Both the position numbers and the translations under genes were made by a program. A stretch of 45,464 nucleotides of DNA, from IMG/VR virus record IMGVR_UViG_3300025896_000042, positions 1 to 45,464 of that record; one strand, written 5' to 3'. Origin of the DNA: a virus. The notes below the pieces were generated by a model, which made no database searches, had not been told where the DNA came from, and saw only the letters and a program-made list of their open reading frames with translations. Positions 1 to 8,675 of the stretch are shown piece by piece; position 1 is the first letter of the stretch, and each line of letters starts with the position of its first letter.

Positions 1-36
1 CTCTTTCGTGAGAATTTTCCAGTTCGAGGAAATCAA

Positions 37-354
37 ATGGCCGGCACAAAGGGCCGGAGCGGTGGCCCCCGGGACGGGGCCGGTCGCAAGCCGGCGAAAC
101 CGCGTAAGACCAGGGCGAAGGCCTACCAGACGGACGATCCGGACGATTTCCTGCGTGCGGTGATGCGAGACCCCGGTGCCGACTTCAAGGACCGGATGGC
201 TGCCGCCCTGGCCCTGAAGAAGGCGGGGAAAGGTGGGGCTCCGGTGGGGAAGCGGGAGCAGCAGACCCGCGATGCGAAGGCGGTCGCGGGTAGGTCGCTG
301 GCGCCATCATCGGCTCCGACCAAGGTCCGCGGGCATCTGCGGTCGGTGAAGTGA
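37..354 (+). CDS. Terminase small subunit
   Basis: This 105-residue protein is the probable DNA-recognition subunit of the packaging motor. The N-terminus MAGTKGRSGG..GAGRK is a Gly/Lys/Arg-rich opening typical of small terminases of HK97-like phages, followed by a short acidic and helical segment (residues about 30-65) and a basic tail. A GAGGA Shine-Dalgarno sequence at 26-30 fixes the ATG at 37. The stop overlaps the GTG start of the large subunit (351-354), so translation is coupled. The family call rests on N-terminal character plus position immediately before the large terminase; no fold-level motif is visible. A cos or pac site would be expected nearby but I cannot identify one. Confidence 0.75.
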   Translation: MAGTKGRSGGPRDGAGRKPAKPRKTRAKAYQTDDPDDFLRAVMRDPGADFKDRMAAALALKKAGKGGAPVGKREQQTRDAKAVAGRSLAPSSAPTKVRGHLRSVK

Positions 355-2054
355 CCCCCACCTGGTCGACCGCTTGCCCAGACTGGGAGCAGCGGATCAG
401 GGAGGGCCGGTCGCTGATGCCGTGCGGGGCGATCTTCCCCGCGGAGGCTGAGGCGGGCATGCAGGTGTTCCGAAGCCTGTACGCCGTGGGCGTTGCCAAC
501 CCCGAGGGGAACATCGACGAGCACGGCCGACCCATCCCGCCGACCTACGGGCAGATCGCGCGGCCCTGGATCATGGAGATCGCCGAGGCGATCCACGGGG
601 CCTACAACGTCGAGACAGGTGACCGCCTGATCCGCGAGGCGCTGATCAAGGTCCCGAAGAAGAACTGGAAGTCCGGCCTGGCGGCTGGGCTGATGCTCTC
701 GTTGATGGTGCGGAACTGGCGGGAGTCGAACGAGGCAGCGGTAATCGCGCCGACCAAGGACACGGCCGACAACGTCTTCAAGCCGATGCGGGACGCCATC
801 AAGGCCGATCCCGAGCTCGACACGCTGTTCCACATCCAGCCGAACATGCGGACGATCACCCACCGGGTGACGGGCATGCAGTGCCGGGTGTACGCGGCGG
901 ACACCGACACGGTGGCCGGCAAGGTCTGGGCCTTCGTGATCTTCGAAGAGCTGTGGCTGCTGGCGCAGCGTGCCGGCGCGGTCGACATGGAGCTGGAGGC
1001 GACCGGCGGCCAGGCCTCGCGGCCGGAAGGGATCGTGATTTCGATCACCACCGAGTCGGACGACGAGCCGGTCGGGATCTATAAGGCGAAGCTGGAGTTC
1101 GCGCGCCAGGTACGAGACGGCAAGGTGGTGGCGCCTCACTTCCTGCCGCTGCTGTACGAATGGCCGAAGGACATGCTCAAGGCGAAAGCCTACATGGACC
1201 CGGCGAACTTCCACCTGGTGAACCCGAATTACGGGGCGTCGGTGGATCCGGAGGACATGCTCCGAAAGTTTGAGGCCGCCCAGGCAGCCGGCGGCGAGTC
1301 GCTCCGGGTGTTCCTGGCCAAGCGGCTGAACGTGCCGCCCTCGGATACGGCGGGCGGGAGTTGGGCCGGCAGCGAGTTCTGGGCCGGCAACGGGGACCCG
1401 GATTTAACGCTGGAGGCCGTGCTGGAGCGGTCTGAGGTGGTCACCGTCGGGATCGACGGCGGCGGCCTAGACGATCTGCTCGGCGTCGCGGTGATCGGCC
1501 GCGAGAAGGACACCGGGCGCTGGCTGCACTGGGCGCGAGCCTGGGCGCACCCGATCGCGCTGGATCGGCACAAGCAGTTCGCCGAGCGTTACAAGGCCTT
1601 CGAGGCGGCCGGCGACCTGGTACTCGTGACGCAGGTCGGCGAAGACATTGACGCAGTGGTAGAGGTGGTCGGCCGGTGCGAGAAGGTCGGGCTATTGGAC
1701 CGGATCGGCGTGGATAGCGCTGGCATCGCTTCGATCGTCCAGGGCCTGGAGAAGGTGATCCCGGCGGCGCAGCAAGAGCACCGGATCGTCGGCATCCCGC
1801 AGGGCTGGAAGCTCAAGGGTGCGATCGACCAGATCGAACGCATGCTCGCCGGCGGCCGGATGTCGCACGGCGCGTCCTCGTTGATGGCCTGGTGCGTCAC
1901 CAGCGCGCGGGTCCAACCGAACGGATCGATCACGAAGGCCGCATCCAGTGGCGGAAAGATCGACCCGCTGATGGCCACGTTCGACGCCGGCGCGCTGATG
2001 GCGCTGAACCCGAAGGCGCGAAAGAAGAAGCTCGTCCTTATGACCTTGGGGTGA
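351..2054 (+). CDS. Terminase large subunit
   Basis: This is the ATPase and nuclease of the DNA packaging motor, which docks on the portal. It has 567 residues, the usual size for the family. A Walker-A-like segment (VPKKNWKS, about residues 101-108) and a Walker B segment (VIFEELW, about 196-202) form the N-terminal ATPase. The C-terminal RNase H-like nuclease shows the acidic motif GIDGGG (about 367) and a second acidic motif GVDSAG (about 452). The start is GTG at 351 within a GTGA overlap with the small subunit. The variant lysine-rich Walker A is typical of HK97-like terminases (Terminase_1 type). Confidence 0.95.
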   Translation: MTPTWSTACPDWEQRIREGRSLMPCGAIFPAEAEAGMQVFRSLYAVGVANPEGNIDEHGRPIPPTYGQIARPWIMEIAEAIHGAYNVETGDRLIREALIKVPKKNWKSGLAAGLMLSLMVRNWRESNEAAVIAPTKDTADNVFKPMRDAIKADPELDTLFHIQPNMRTITHRVTGMQCRVYAADTDTVAGKVWAFVIFEELWLLAQRAGAVDMELEATGGQASRPEGIVISITTESDDEPVGIYKAKLEFARQVRDGKVVAPHFLPLLYEWPKDMLKAKAYMDPANFHLVNPNYGASVDPEDMLRKFEAAQAAGGESLRVFLAKRLNVPPSDTAGGSWAGSEFWAGNGDPDLTLEAVLERSEVVTVGIDGGGLDDLLGVAVIGREKDTGRWLHWARAWAHPIALDRHKQFAERYKAFEAAGDLVLVTQVGEDIDAVVEVVGRCEKVGLLDRIGVDSAGIASIVQGLEKVIPAAQQEHRIVGIPQGWKLKGAIDQIERMLAGGRMSHGASSLMAWCVTSARVQPNGSITKAASSGGKIDPLMATFDAGALMALNPKARKKKLVLMTLG

Positions 2055-2059
2055 AAACC

Positions 2060-2632
2060 ATGGAAACGAACAACTGCCGCGCCTACTCGGTTCTCGAGGT
2101 GAAAGCCTACGACGACGAGAAGCGCGAGATCACTGGTCTCGCCACGACCCCTGAGCCCGACCGCTACGGCGACATCGTGGACCCGATGGGCGCGAAGTTC
2201 GCTGCCGAGCTACCGCTGCTTTGGCAGCACCGGCACGACTCGCCCGTGGGCGTCGTCCGCTTCGGCAAGCCGACCAAGTCGGGCATTCCGTTCACGGCCA
2301 GCATCGCCAAGCTCGAGAACCAGGGACAGCTGAAGGACCTGGTCGACATGGCCTGGGATGCCGTGAAGGCCAAGCTCGTGCGCGGCGTGTCGATCGGCTT
2401 CCGGGCCCTCGAGTATGCCTACATGGAAAACAACGGGATCCGCTTCACCGAGGTCGAGATCTACGAGCTCAGCCTGGTGACGATCCCGGCGAACGCCTCT
2501 GCCACGATCCAGACGATCAAGGCGATGGACACGGCCGGCCGCGCGCGCGCGGTGTCGTGCGGTGTCCCGCTCGTGAAGCCTGCGGCCGCGCCGGTCGAGA
2601 AGCCGGCCGGCGGCGCGGTGAAGCTGCTCTAA
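2060..2632 (+). CDS. HK97-family prohead protease
   Basis: This 190-residue serine protease cleaves the capsid protein's N-terminal scaffold region during prohead maturation. The sequence shows the family pattern: an N-terminal strand with GLATTPEPDRYGDIV, the candidate catalytic His in HRHD (residues 57-59) and the catalytic Ser in GVSIGF (Ser111), followed by ITEL-like EIYELSLV. The ATG at 2060 has a GGGG stretch at about 2048-2051 as a plausible ribosome site. An alternative GTG at 2051 would overlap the terminase stop (GTGA) and add only three residues. Its place between terminase and capsid gene supports the role. Confidence 0.92.
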   Translation: METNNCRAYSVLEVKAYDDEKREITGLATTPEPDRYGDIVDPMGAKFAAELPLLWQHRHDSPVGVVRFGKPTKSGIPFTASIAKLENQGQLKDLVDMAWDAVKAKLVRGVSIGFRALEYAYMENNGIRFTEVEIYELSLVTIPANASATIQTIKAMDTAGRARAVSCGVPLVKPAAAPVEKPAGGAVKLL

Positions 2633-2714
2633 GCGAACCCCTTGGGCCGACGCGGCCCCGCGAGGGAAACCGAGCCGCGGCGCTGATCCTCGGCAACTCT
2701 TTCAAGCAGGCATT

Positions 2715-2734
2715 GCCCGGCGTGGAACCCGGGC
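2715..2734 (+). other. Hairpin in capsid-gene leader
   Basis: The 157-nt gap 2633-2789 between protease and capsid gene holds no supported gene. It contains a perfect 6-bp stem (GCCCGG at 2715-2720 with CCGGGC at 2729-2734, 8-nt loop) and a smaller GGCC hairpin near 2644. There is no U-tract, so this looks like a structured leader or processing site rather than a terminator. Confidence 0.3.
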
Positions 2735-2789
2735 CATAGGGCTGCTCGTGACCGCCGCAAGGCGAAAAATCCTACAGAAGGAACAGAAA

Positions 2790-4229
2790 ATGAAGACCAT
2801 CCGCGAGCAGCTGGAGTCGCTCAACGCGACCCGCGAGGAGCACCAGAAGCGCCTGACGGCGCTGGCCCAGAAGTCGATCGACGAGGGCCGCAGCATGAAC
2901 ACCGCCGAGGGCGAGGAGTTCGACACCCTCGAGGGCCAGATCAAGGCGCTGGACACCGACATCGCGCGCCTGAGCCGGCTCGAGGCCACCCAGGCCGCGG
3001 CGGCGACCCCGGCCGCCAACGGCGCCCGCGAGAACCAGGAGCGCGGCGTGGAACCGGCCCGCCCCTCCGGCGCCGATGTCACCCTCAAGACCGTCGAGAA
3101 GCTCGAGCCCGGCATCGCGTTCGCGCGCTACGCCATGTGCCTGACCAAGGCCAAGGGCAACCACCAGATCGCCTTCCAGCTCGCGCAGAAGCACTTCCCG
3201 CACACCGAGAACGTCGTCCGCACGCTCAAGGCCCAGGCCGAGGGCTACGACGTCCACGAGGCGCTGCGCATCAAGGCGGCGGTGGCGGCCGGCACCACGA
3301 GCGATTCGACCTGGGCCGGCCCGCTGGTGTACGCCCAGAACTACATGGGCGACTTCATCAGCTACCTGCGCCCGCGCACGCTGATTGGCCAGGCGCAGTT
3401 CCGCCCGGTGCCGTTCAACGTCCGCATCGGCGGCCAGACCAGCGGCGGCACCGCCGGCTGGGTCGGCCAGGGCAAGGCCAAGCCGGTCACGAAGTTCGAC
3501 TTCAACGCGACCTCGGTGCCCTTCACCAAGGTGGCCGCGATTGCCGTGCTTACGCAGGAACTGGTGCGCTTCTCGGACCCTTCGGCCGAAATCCTGGTGC
3601 GCGACTCGCTGGCGGACTGCGTGATCGCCCGCGTGGACTCGGACCTGTTCGACCCGGACGTGGCGGCGGTTGCGAACGTCAACCCGGCCGGCCTGCTCAA
3701 CGGCGTGTCGCCGACCGCCGTCAGTGCGATCGACTACTCCGACCCGGCGACGGTCCGCTGCGCGATTGCGGCCCTGTGGGCGAACTGGGACAGTTCCAAC
3801 CTCGGCGCCCGGCCGGCGTACTACACCACGCCGGCGGTCGCCCGCCAGCTGTCCATGGCGACCGAAGCCCTCGGCAACCCGGCGTTCCCGGGCGTGACCA
3901 TGAATGGCGGCACGCTGGGCGGGGTTCCGCTGCGCGTGTCGCAGTACCTGGCCAACAACGGCGGCTCCGGCGGCGCCCCGTTCATCCTGGTCGACGAGTC
4001 GGAGATCTACCTGGCCGACGACGGCAGCGTGACGCTCGACATGTCGGACGTTGCCTCCATCCAGATGGACGACGCGCCGAGCCACAACTCGGGCACGCCG
4101 ACCGCGGCGCAGCTGGTCTCCATGTGGCAGACCAACAGCATCGCGTTCCGCGCCGAGCGTTCGCTCTGGTGGGGCCCCCGTCGCAGCGGCGCCATCCAGT
4201 GGATCGACGGCTTCCCGACCAGCTGCTGA
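2790..4229 (+). CDS. HK97-fold major capsid protein
   Basis: This 479-residue protein forms the icosahedral shell. The first roughly 105 residues are a charged, coiled-coil-rich scaffold segment (the HK97 delta domain), including the dipeptide-rich region EGEEFDTLEGQIKALD, and then an Ala/Pro linker where the prohead protease would cut. The rest has the HK97 family pattern, with NYMGDFISYLRPRT at about residues 182-195 followed by a beta-rich core and a C-terminal AFRAERSLWWGPRRSG. The ATG at 2790 is preceded by AGAAGGA, a good ribosome site, which excludes the longer upstream in-frame start at 2748. A strong UUCG hairpin follows the gene. Confidence 0.95.
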   Translation: MKTIREQLESLNATREEHQKRLTALAQKSIDEGRSMNTAEGEEFDTLEGQIKALDTDIARLSRLEATQAAAATPAANGARENQERGVEPARPSGADVTLKTVEKLEPGIAFARYAMCLTKAKGNHQIAFQLAQKHFPHTENVVRTLKAQAEGYDVHEALRIKAAVAAGTTSDSTWAGPLVYAQNYMGDFISYLRPRTLIGQAQFRPVPFNVRIGGQTSGGTAGWVGQGKAKPVTKFDFNATSVPFTKVAAIAVLTQELVRFSDPSAEILVRDSLADCVIARVDSDLFDPDVAAVANVNPAGLLNGVSPTAVSAIDYSDPATVRCAIAALWANWDSSNLGARPAYYTTPAVARQLSMATEALGNPAFPGVTMNGGTLGGVPLRVSQYLANNGGSGGAPFILVDESEIYLADDGSVTLDMSDVASIQMDDAPSHNSGTPTAAQLVSMWQTNSIAFRAERSLWWGPRRSGAIQWIDGFPTSC

Positions 4230-4244
4230 TCCTGCTGCACCACG

Positions 4245-4272
4245 GGAGAGGGCGGCTTCGGCCGCCCTCTCC
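4245..4272 (+). terminator. UUCG-capped hairpin after capsid gene
   Basis: This is a perfect 12-bp stem (4245-4256 with 4261-4272) closed by a TTCG tetraloop, starting 16 nt after the capsid stop. Only a weak T-run follows (TATTC), so it may be a partial terminator or an mRNA-stabilising 3' end that allows high capsid expression with reduced read-through into portal. Confidence 0.55.
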
Positions 4273-4290
4273 TATTCAAGAGGGAATCCC

Positions 4291-4548
4291 ATGCTGATCC
4301 AGACGAAAATCGGCCGCCGGCAGCGCGTGAACGACAAGGTAGGCCGCGCGCTGATCCAGCGCGGGCTGGCCACCGATGTACAAGACATCGCCGAGCCCGC
4401 CCCGCGCGCCGGCTACCAGACCCGAATGATGCAGGCCGGCGGAGCCGCCGATCTGCCCCCGGCCGGAGACGCGCCCTACGGCTACAAGGCCGATGGCACG
4501 CCGCGCAAGCGCCCGGCCCCGTCCGCCGCCAACAAGAAGACCCGCTGA
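4291..4548 (+). CDS. Hypothetical head-region protein
   Basis: This 85-residue protein lies between the capsid and portal genes. It has a predicted helical N-terminus (MLIQTKIGRRQRVNDKVG), a motif LIQRGLATDV, and a disordered Pro/Ala/Lys-rich C-terminus. AAGAGGGAA just upstream supports the ATG at 4291, and the stop overlaps the portal start (TGATG at 4546-4550). I do not recognise a characterised family. Position suggests a minor head or decoration-associated protein, but that is inference. Confidence 0.7.
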   Translation: MLIQTKIGRRQRVNDKVGRALIQRGLATDVQDIAEPAPRAGYQTRMMQAGGAADLPPAGDAPYGYKADGTPRKRPAPSAANKKTR

Positions 4549-5888
4549 TGAAGCTCCCGTTCGGGCTGGAACTGTCGCGCCAGAAGGCCATGACGCCGGT
4601 CCCGAACCAGGGCCGCGGCCTGTGGCGCCGCATCCTCGAGCCGTTCGCTGGCGCCTGGCAGCAGAACGTGGAGGAAACCCGCGGCAACCTGCTGGCGTAC
4701 CCGACCCTGTACGCCTGCCTCAACCGCATCAGCCAGGACATCGGAAAGCTGCCGTTCCGGCTGGTACGCGAGGACGAGAACGGCGTCTGGTCGGTGGACA
4801 AGTCGAACACGGCCTACTGGCCAGTGCTGCGGAAGCCCAACCAGTACCAGACCGCTCAGCAGTTCCGCGAATACTGGGTGCTGTCGAAGCTGATGGACGG
4901 CAACACCTACGCCCTCAAGGGGCGCGACGAGCGGGGCGTCGTGACGCGCCTGTGGATACTTGATCCGGCCAACGTCATGCCGCTCGTATCGACCTCTGGC
5001 GACGTTTACTACCAGCTGCAGTTCTCGGCCGCTGAGAACTTGCTCCCGGAGAGCTACCCGGCAAAAACCATCGTCGTGCCGGCGTCGGAGATCATCCACG
5101 ACCGCCTCAACACCTTCCACCACCAGCTGATCGGCGTGCCTCCCCTCTGCGCGGCATACTGGCCGGCGGTGAAGAACCTCCGAATCCTTCAGGACGCCGC
5201 GAGGTATTTCCAGAACGGCGCCAAGCCCAGCGGTATCCTGACGGCGCCGGCAGGCATCTCTGACGAGGACGCCGAGGCCATCAAGGCGTACTGGAACACC
5301 AACTTCACCGGCGAGAAGGCCGGAAATGTCGGCCTGGTCGGCGCGGACCTGAAATACACCCCGTTCTCTTTCAACGCATCCGACTCGCAGTTGGTCGAGC
5401 AGATGCGGTACTCGGACGAGCAGATCTGCCAGGCGTTCAGCGTCCCGCCCTTCATCATCGGCCGCGGCACGATCCCGGCTGGTCTGAAGGCCGACGACAT
5501 TGCCCTGGTCTACTACCAGTTCGGCCTGCAGTCGCTGATCGAGGCGATGGAGAACCTGCTGGACGAAGGCCTTGGCGTGAAGCACCCGCAGGGCGTCGAG
5601 CTCGACCTCGAGCCGCTGATGCGCATGGATGTCGGCAAGCTGGCGGAGATCGAAACGAAACTGACCAGTGGCGGTGTGAAGACGCCGAACGAGGCGCGGC
5701 TGCGGTTTAACCTGAGCCCGCTTGATGGCGGAGACACGGTCTACATGCAGCAGCAGGACTACCCGCTCGACCAGGTTCGGCTCAACAAGATCGAGCAGGC
5801 ACCTGCCCCAGCTCCGGCGGCGCCCGAGGACGACGGCGACCCCATTCCCGACGACGAAATGGACGAGGCCATCGCCGATGAAGCCTGA
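4548..5888 (+). CDS. Portal protein (HK97 family)
   Basis: This 446-residue protein forms the dodecameric ring at the capsid vertex through which DNA passes and on which the terminase docks. It has the family layout: an N-terminal segment with ETRGNLLAYPTLYACLNRIS (about residues 44-63), a central EIIHDRL and GVPPLCAA region, the LVEQMRYSDEQICQAFSVPP motif and an acidic Pro/Ala-rich C-terminal tail. Length matches the family. The start overlaps the upstream stop and its own C-terminus overlaps the next gene by 11 nt. Confidence 0.93.
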   Translation: MKLPFGLELSRQKAMTPVPNQGRGLWRRILEPFAGAWQQNVEETRGNLLAYPTLYACLNRISQDIGKLPFRLVREDENGVWSVDKSNTAYWPVLRKPNQYQTAQQFREYWVLSKLMDGNTYALKGRDERGVVTRLWILDPANVMPLVSTSGDVYYQLQFSAAENLLPESYPAKTIVVPASEIIHDRLNTFHHQLIGVPPLCAAYWPAVKNLRILQDAARYFQNGAKPSGILTAPAGISDEDAEAIKAYWNTNFTGEKAGNVGLVGADLKYTPFSFNASDSQLVEQMRYSDEQICQAFSVPPFIIGRGTIPAGLKADDIALVYYQFGLQSLIEAMENLLDEGLGVKHPQGVELDLEPLMRMDVGKLAEIETKLTSGGVKTPNEARLRFNLSPLDGGDTVYMQQQDYPLDQVRLNKIEQAPAPAPAAPEDDGDPIPDDEMDEAIADEA

Positions 5889-6735
5889 CGTGCAGAAGGC
5901 CCTGCTTGCGGCGGCCGGGCGCTACATCCGCAAGCTGCTGGGCGAGTTCGAGCCGCGCATCAAGGCGATCGAGGCCCACCATGCTGAGAACGCCGCCCTA
6001 CGGTCGCGCATTGATGCTCTCGAGAAGGCCCTGGCCGAACGGCCGGTGCCCGAGAGGGGCGCTCCGGGCCCGCAGGGCGAGCCCGGCCGCGATGCCGATC
6101 CGGTGCTGGTTTCCGATGTGGTGCGCGAGCTGATCGCGCTGCCTGAGCTTCGGCCGGTACTTGACCTGCTTGCGACCGAGGCCGTCGAGAAGCACCTCGA
6201 GGCCAACCCGCCGCCGGCCGGCAAGGATGGGCGCGACGGTGAACCGGGCGCGCCTGGCAAAGATGGGGAGCGCGGAGCCGACGGTATCGGCCTGGCTGAT
6301 GCACTGATCGACCGCGACGGCGCGCTGGTGCTGACCCTCACCGACGGCCGCACGAAGTCGCTGGGCGTGGTGCTTGGGCGCGACGGCGCCGCCGGCAAGG
6401 ACGGCCGCGATGGCCTCAGCATGGCGGAAGTGGCCCGCGAGTACGACGCGGAGGGGCACGAGGTGGTCGAACGCTGGACGGTCGCCGGCGAGCAGCGCGA
6501 GCTGCGCTACCCGGCCGGTGGCATCCGCCCGGGCGGGTTCTGGCGCGAGGGCATGAAGTGCTTTGCAGCGCAGGCCATCACGCATGACGGCGCGCTCTGG
6601 ATCGCCAAGCGCGACACCGCCGCGCGCCCCTGCCTCGAGAACGCAGAAGACTGGCAGCTCGCCGCCCGCAAGGGCAGGGACGGGCGCGATGGCAAGGACG
6701 GCAAGCCGCCTCCAGGCCCGGTGGTGCTGTCGTGA
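5878..6735 (+). CDS. Collagen-like repeat protein next to portal
   Basis: This 285-residue protein carries several Gly-X-Y blocks, for example GAPGPQGEPGRDA near residue 61, a longer run near 118-140 (GKDGRDGEPGAPGKDG), a short one near 168-178 and one at the C-terminus (GRDGRDGKDGK). The N-terminal about 50 residues are helical, and a folded segment (about 185-265) with FWREGMKCF and HDGALWIAK resembles carbohydrate-binding-type beta modules seen in phage fibres. The start ATG at 5878 overlaps the portal stop. It probably trimerises as a fibrous head or neck decoration. That role is inferred; phage collagen-like proteins are known from fibres and capsid decorations. Confidence 0.75.
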   Translation: MKPDVQKALLAAAGRYIRKLLGEFEPRIKAIEAHHAENAALRSRIDALEKALAERPVPERGAPGPQGEPGRDADPVLVSDVVRELIALPELRPVLDLLATEAVEKHLEANPPPAGKDGRDGEPGAPGKDGERGADGIGLADALIDRDGALVLTLTDGRTKSLGVVLGRDGAAGKDGRDGLSMAEVAREYDAEGHEVVERWTVAGEQRELRYPAGGIRPGGFWREGMKCFAAQAITHDGALWIAKRDTAARPCLENAEDWQLAARKGRDGRDGKDGKPPPGPVVLS

Positions 6736-7130
6736 CCGAACTCGTTACCAAGGCCGAGGCCTACGCGCAGCTGCGCATTGACGACACCGCGCACGACGCC
6801 TGGCTGGCCGTCTGGATCCCGGCCGTGTCGCAGGCCGTGCTGAACTGGCTCAAGGACGAGTGGCGGGCCTACGATCCGGAGCTCGACGCCGACGGCAATC
6901 CGGTGCTGGATTCGGCCGGCGACGAGATCCCGCTGGTCGACACCAGCGGCAACATGACGCCGCGCTGGTCGGTGAAGGCCGCGGTCCTGCTCGAGCTGGC
7001 CAGCCAGTTCCGGTTCCGCGACGGCTCCGGCAAGGACAACGTGGTGCCGGCCGACGCTGGCCACGGTTACGTCCTGAACAAGGCGTCGACCGCGCTTCTG
7101 GCGCCCTTGCGCAAGCCGACGGTGCGCTGA
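6732..7130 (+). CDS. Head-tail connector (gp6-like)
   Basis: This 132-residue protein has the pattern of HK97 gp6-like connectors: TKAEAYAQLRID near the N-terminus, a helical segment with AVSQAVLNWLKDEW, and a C-terminal helix KAAVLLELASQFRFRDG. These proteins form a ring below the portal. The GTG start at 6732 overlaps the upstream stop (GTGA), and the stop overlaps the next gene's ATG at 7130. Confidence 0.85.
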   Translation: MTELVTKAEAYAQLRIDDTAHDAWLAVWIPAVSQAVLNWLKDEWRAYDPELDADGNPVLDSAGDEIPLVDTSGNMTPRWSVKAAVLLELASQFRFRDGSGKDNVVPADAGHGYVLNKASTALLAPLRKPTVR

Positions 7131-7465
7131 TGAGCCTCGACGCCGGCCTGCTGCGGCATCGGCTGCAGTTCCAGTCGCTGCAGAGCTATTTGGATACGGC
7201 CGGCGACACCGTCGAGGCCTGGGTCACTGATTTCGAGTGCTGGGGCTCAGTGGAGCCGCTGTCGGCGCGCGAGTTCGTCGCAAGCCAGGCAGTGCAGTCG
7301 CAGGTAACGGCACGCGTGGTTGTTCGCTATCGCAACGACGTTTCGCCGACCCAGCGCATCGTATTCCGGGGCAGGTTCTACAACATTGCCGGCATGCTGC
7401 CTGACAAAGACAGCGGTTTGGAGTACCTGACCATTCCCGTGTCCGAAGGCGTGAACCCGGGCTGA
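7130..7465 (+). CDS. Head closure / head-tail joining protein
   Basis: This 111-residue protein matches the phage head-tail joining family (SPP1 gp16-like): MSLDAGLLRHRLQFQS, then a beta-barrel pattern with WGSVEPLSAREF, VVVRYRNDVSPTQRIVFRGRFYNI and a terminal EYLTIPVSEG. Length is typical. It acts as a stopper joining the connector to the tail. It is chained by TGATG to the preceding gene and by TGATG at 7463-7467 to the sugar-transfer cassette. Confidence 0.88.
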   Translation: MSLDAGLLRHRLQFQSLQSYLDTAGDTVEAWVTDFECWGSVEPLSAREFVASQAVQSQVTARVVVRYRNDVSPTQRIVFRGRFYNIAGMLPDKDSGLEYLTIPVSEGVNPG

Positions 7466-7965
7466 TGCTGTTCGCGGTGATTGCCACCGGGCCGTCGTTG
7501 ACGCAGGCCCAGGTGGATGCTGTGCGCCATCTCCGGGTGGTAGTGGTTTCGGACGCCTACAAGCTGGCGCCGTGGGCTGATGCGCTGGTGAGCGCGGACA
7601 AGGCCTGGTGGAAGTTTCACAACCCAGACTTCGCCGGCCGGAGATTTTCGGCTCTGCCAGAGACCGGGATGGATTTGGAGGTAATGGATGGCATCCCGAT
7701 GGGATCGAACTCCGGGCTTTGGGCGATCCACCAGGCGGTGAAGCTTGGCGCCACGAGGATCATTCTGCTGGGCTTTGACCTCGGCGGCACGCACTTCTTC
7801 GGCGAGCATCCGGCGCCGCTGAAGAACACCAAGCCGGAGCGGTTCGAGGTCTTCAAGACGCAGTTTGAGCGATACCGGCCAAAAGGCGTCCAGATCACCA
7901 ACTGCACGCCGGGGTCGGCGCTGACGTGCTTCCCTCGGATGGACCTGCACGAGGCGCTGAAATGA
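7465..7965 (+). CDS. DUF115/MptE-like Rossmann protein
   Basis: This 166-residue protein is the first gene of a six-gene cassette placed inside the head-tail joining genes. It has an N-terminal TGPSLT motif, then VVVVSDAYKL and LVSADKAWW, and a central NSGLWAIHQAVKLGATRIILLGFDL. This GPS...SAD...NSG...LGFD pattern belongs to a Rossmann-like superfamily that includes DUF115 proteins and some sialyltransferase-like enzymes. Phage copies are often labelled norphogenetic protein. The substrate is unknown. The start overlaps the head-closure stop. A sugar-phosphate or nucleotide-sugar related role is inferred from the family and the neighbouring glycosyltransferase-like genes. Confidence 0.7.
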   Translation: MLFAVIATGPSLTQAQVDAVRHLRVVVVSDAYKLAPWADALVSADKAWWKFHNPDFAGRRFSALPETGMDLEVMDGIPMGSNSGLWAIHQAVKLGATRIILLGFDLGGTHFFGEHPAPLKNTKPERFEVFKTQFERYRPKGVQITNCTPGSALTCFPRMDLHEALK

Positions 7966-8675
7966 GGGCCTGGCTTAACCTGCGGTACGTCACTGGGGCG
8001 CGTGCAGATGCGTTCCGCGCCGGGCTGGAGGTCTGCGGGTTCGAAGTGGCGCCCCAACTGACCACGGAGCCTGGCCCGCACGACTTGCTGGTGACGTGGA
8101 ACCGCATCGGCCACGGCGACCATTGCGCTCGCCAGTTTGCCGCGCAGGGCCGGCCGGTGCTGGTGGCCGAGAACGCGGCCTGGGGCAATGAGTTCGCCGA
8201 CTCGTGCTGGTACACGCTGGCCCGGGACTGGCACAACACGGCCGGGTGCTTCCCGGTCGGGGGCCCGGAGCGATGGGACGACCTCGGTGTCGAGCTGGCG
8301 CCCTGGCGCACCGGCGGCGAGGTGGTAATCCTGCCGCAGCGCGGCATCGGGCCGCCCGGCGTGGCCATGCCGCGGGGCTGGGGGCAGGGGATCAAGGGCC
8401 GGATGCGCCCGCACCCCGGGCAGCACCCCTGCGTTCCGCTCGAGCAGGATCTGGCGCGCGCCGGCAAGGTGGTGACCTGGGGCAGCGGCGCCGCGGTTAA
8501 GGCGCTGGTCTGGGGCATTCCGGTCGAGTCGCACATGCCGGGCTGGATCGCCGAGCAGGACAACACCGACGCCGGCCGGCTGGCAATGTTCCGCCGGCTG
8601 GCCTGGGCGCAGTGGCGCATGGAGGAGATCGCGTCAGGGGAGGCCTTCCAATGGCTGTTACGGTCGCGTGCCTGA
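7962..8675 (+). CDS. Glycosyltransferase-like protein A
   Basis: This 237-residue protein begins with ATG inside an ATGA overlap with the preceding gene. It is recognisably related to the next gene: both have a WGPER/GGPER segment followed by ...LG..L.PWR..G, then a C-terminal block with AV.AL..GIPV and an ending W.QW...EI.SGEA. The S/A-AV-AL-GIPV block resembles the nucleotide-sugar binding region of capsule-polysaccharide (KpsS/KpsC-like) glycosyltransferases, where a Ser-rich loop precedes an A-GIPV motif. A sugar-transfer role is inferred; no reaction can be assigned. Confidence 0.6.
   Translation: MRAWLNLRYVTGARADAFRAGLEVCGFEVAPQLTTEPGPHDLLVTWNRIGHGDHCARQFAAQGRPVLVAENAAWGNEFADSCWYTLARDWHNTAGCFPVGGPERWDDLGVELAPWRTGGEVVILPQRGIGPPGVAMPRGWGQGIKGRMRPHPGQHPCVPLEQDLARAGKVVTWGSGAAVKALVWGIPVESHMPGWIAEQDNTDAGRLAMFRRLAWAQWRMEEIASGEAFQWLLRSRA

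Noticed and set aside
2633-2789. Small gene between protease and capsid
   Set aside because: No start with a ribosome site and only short frames; hairpins are better supported.
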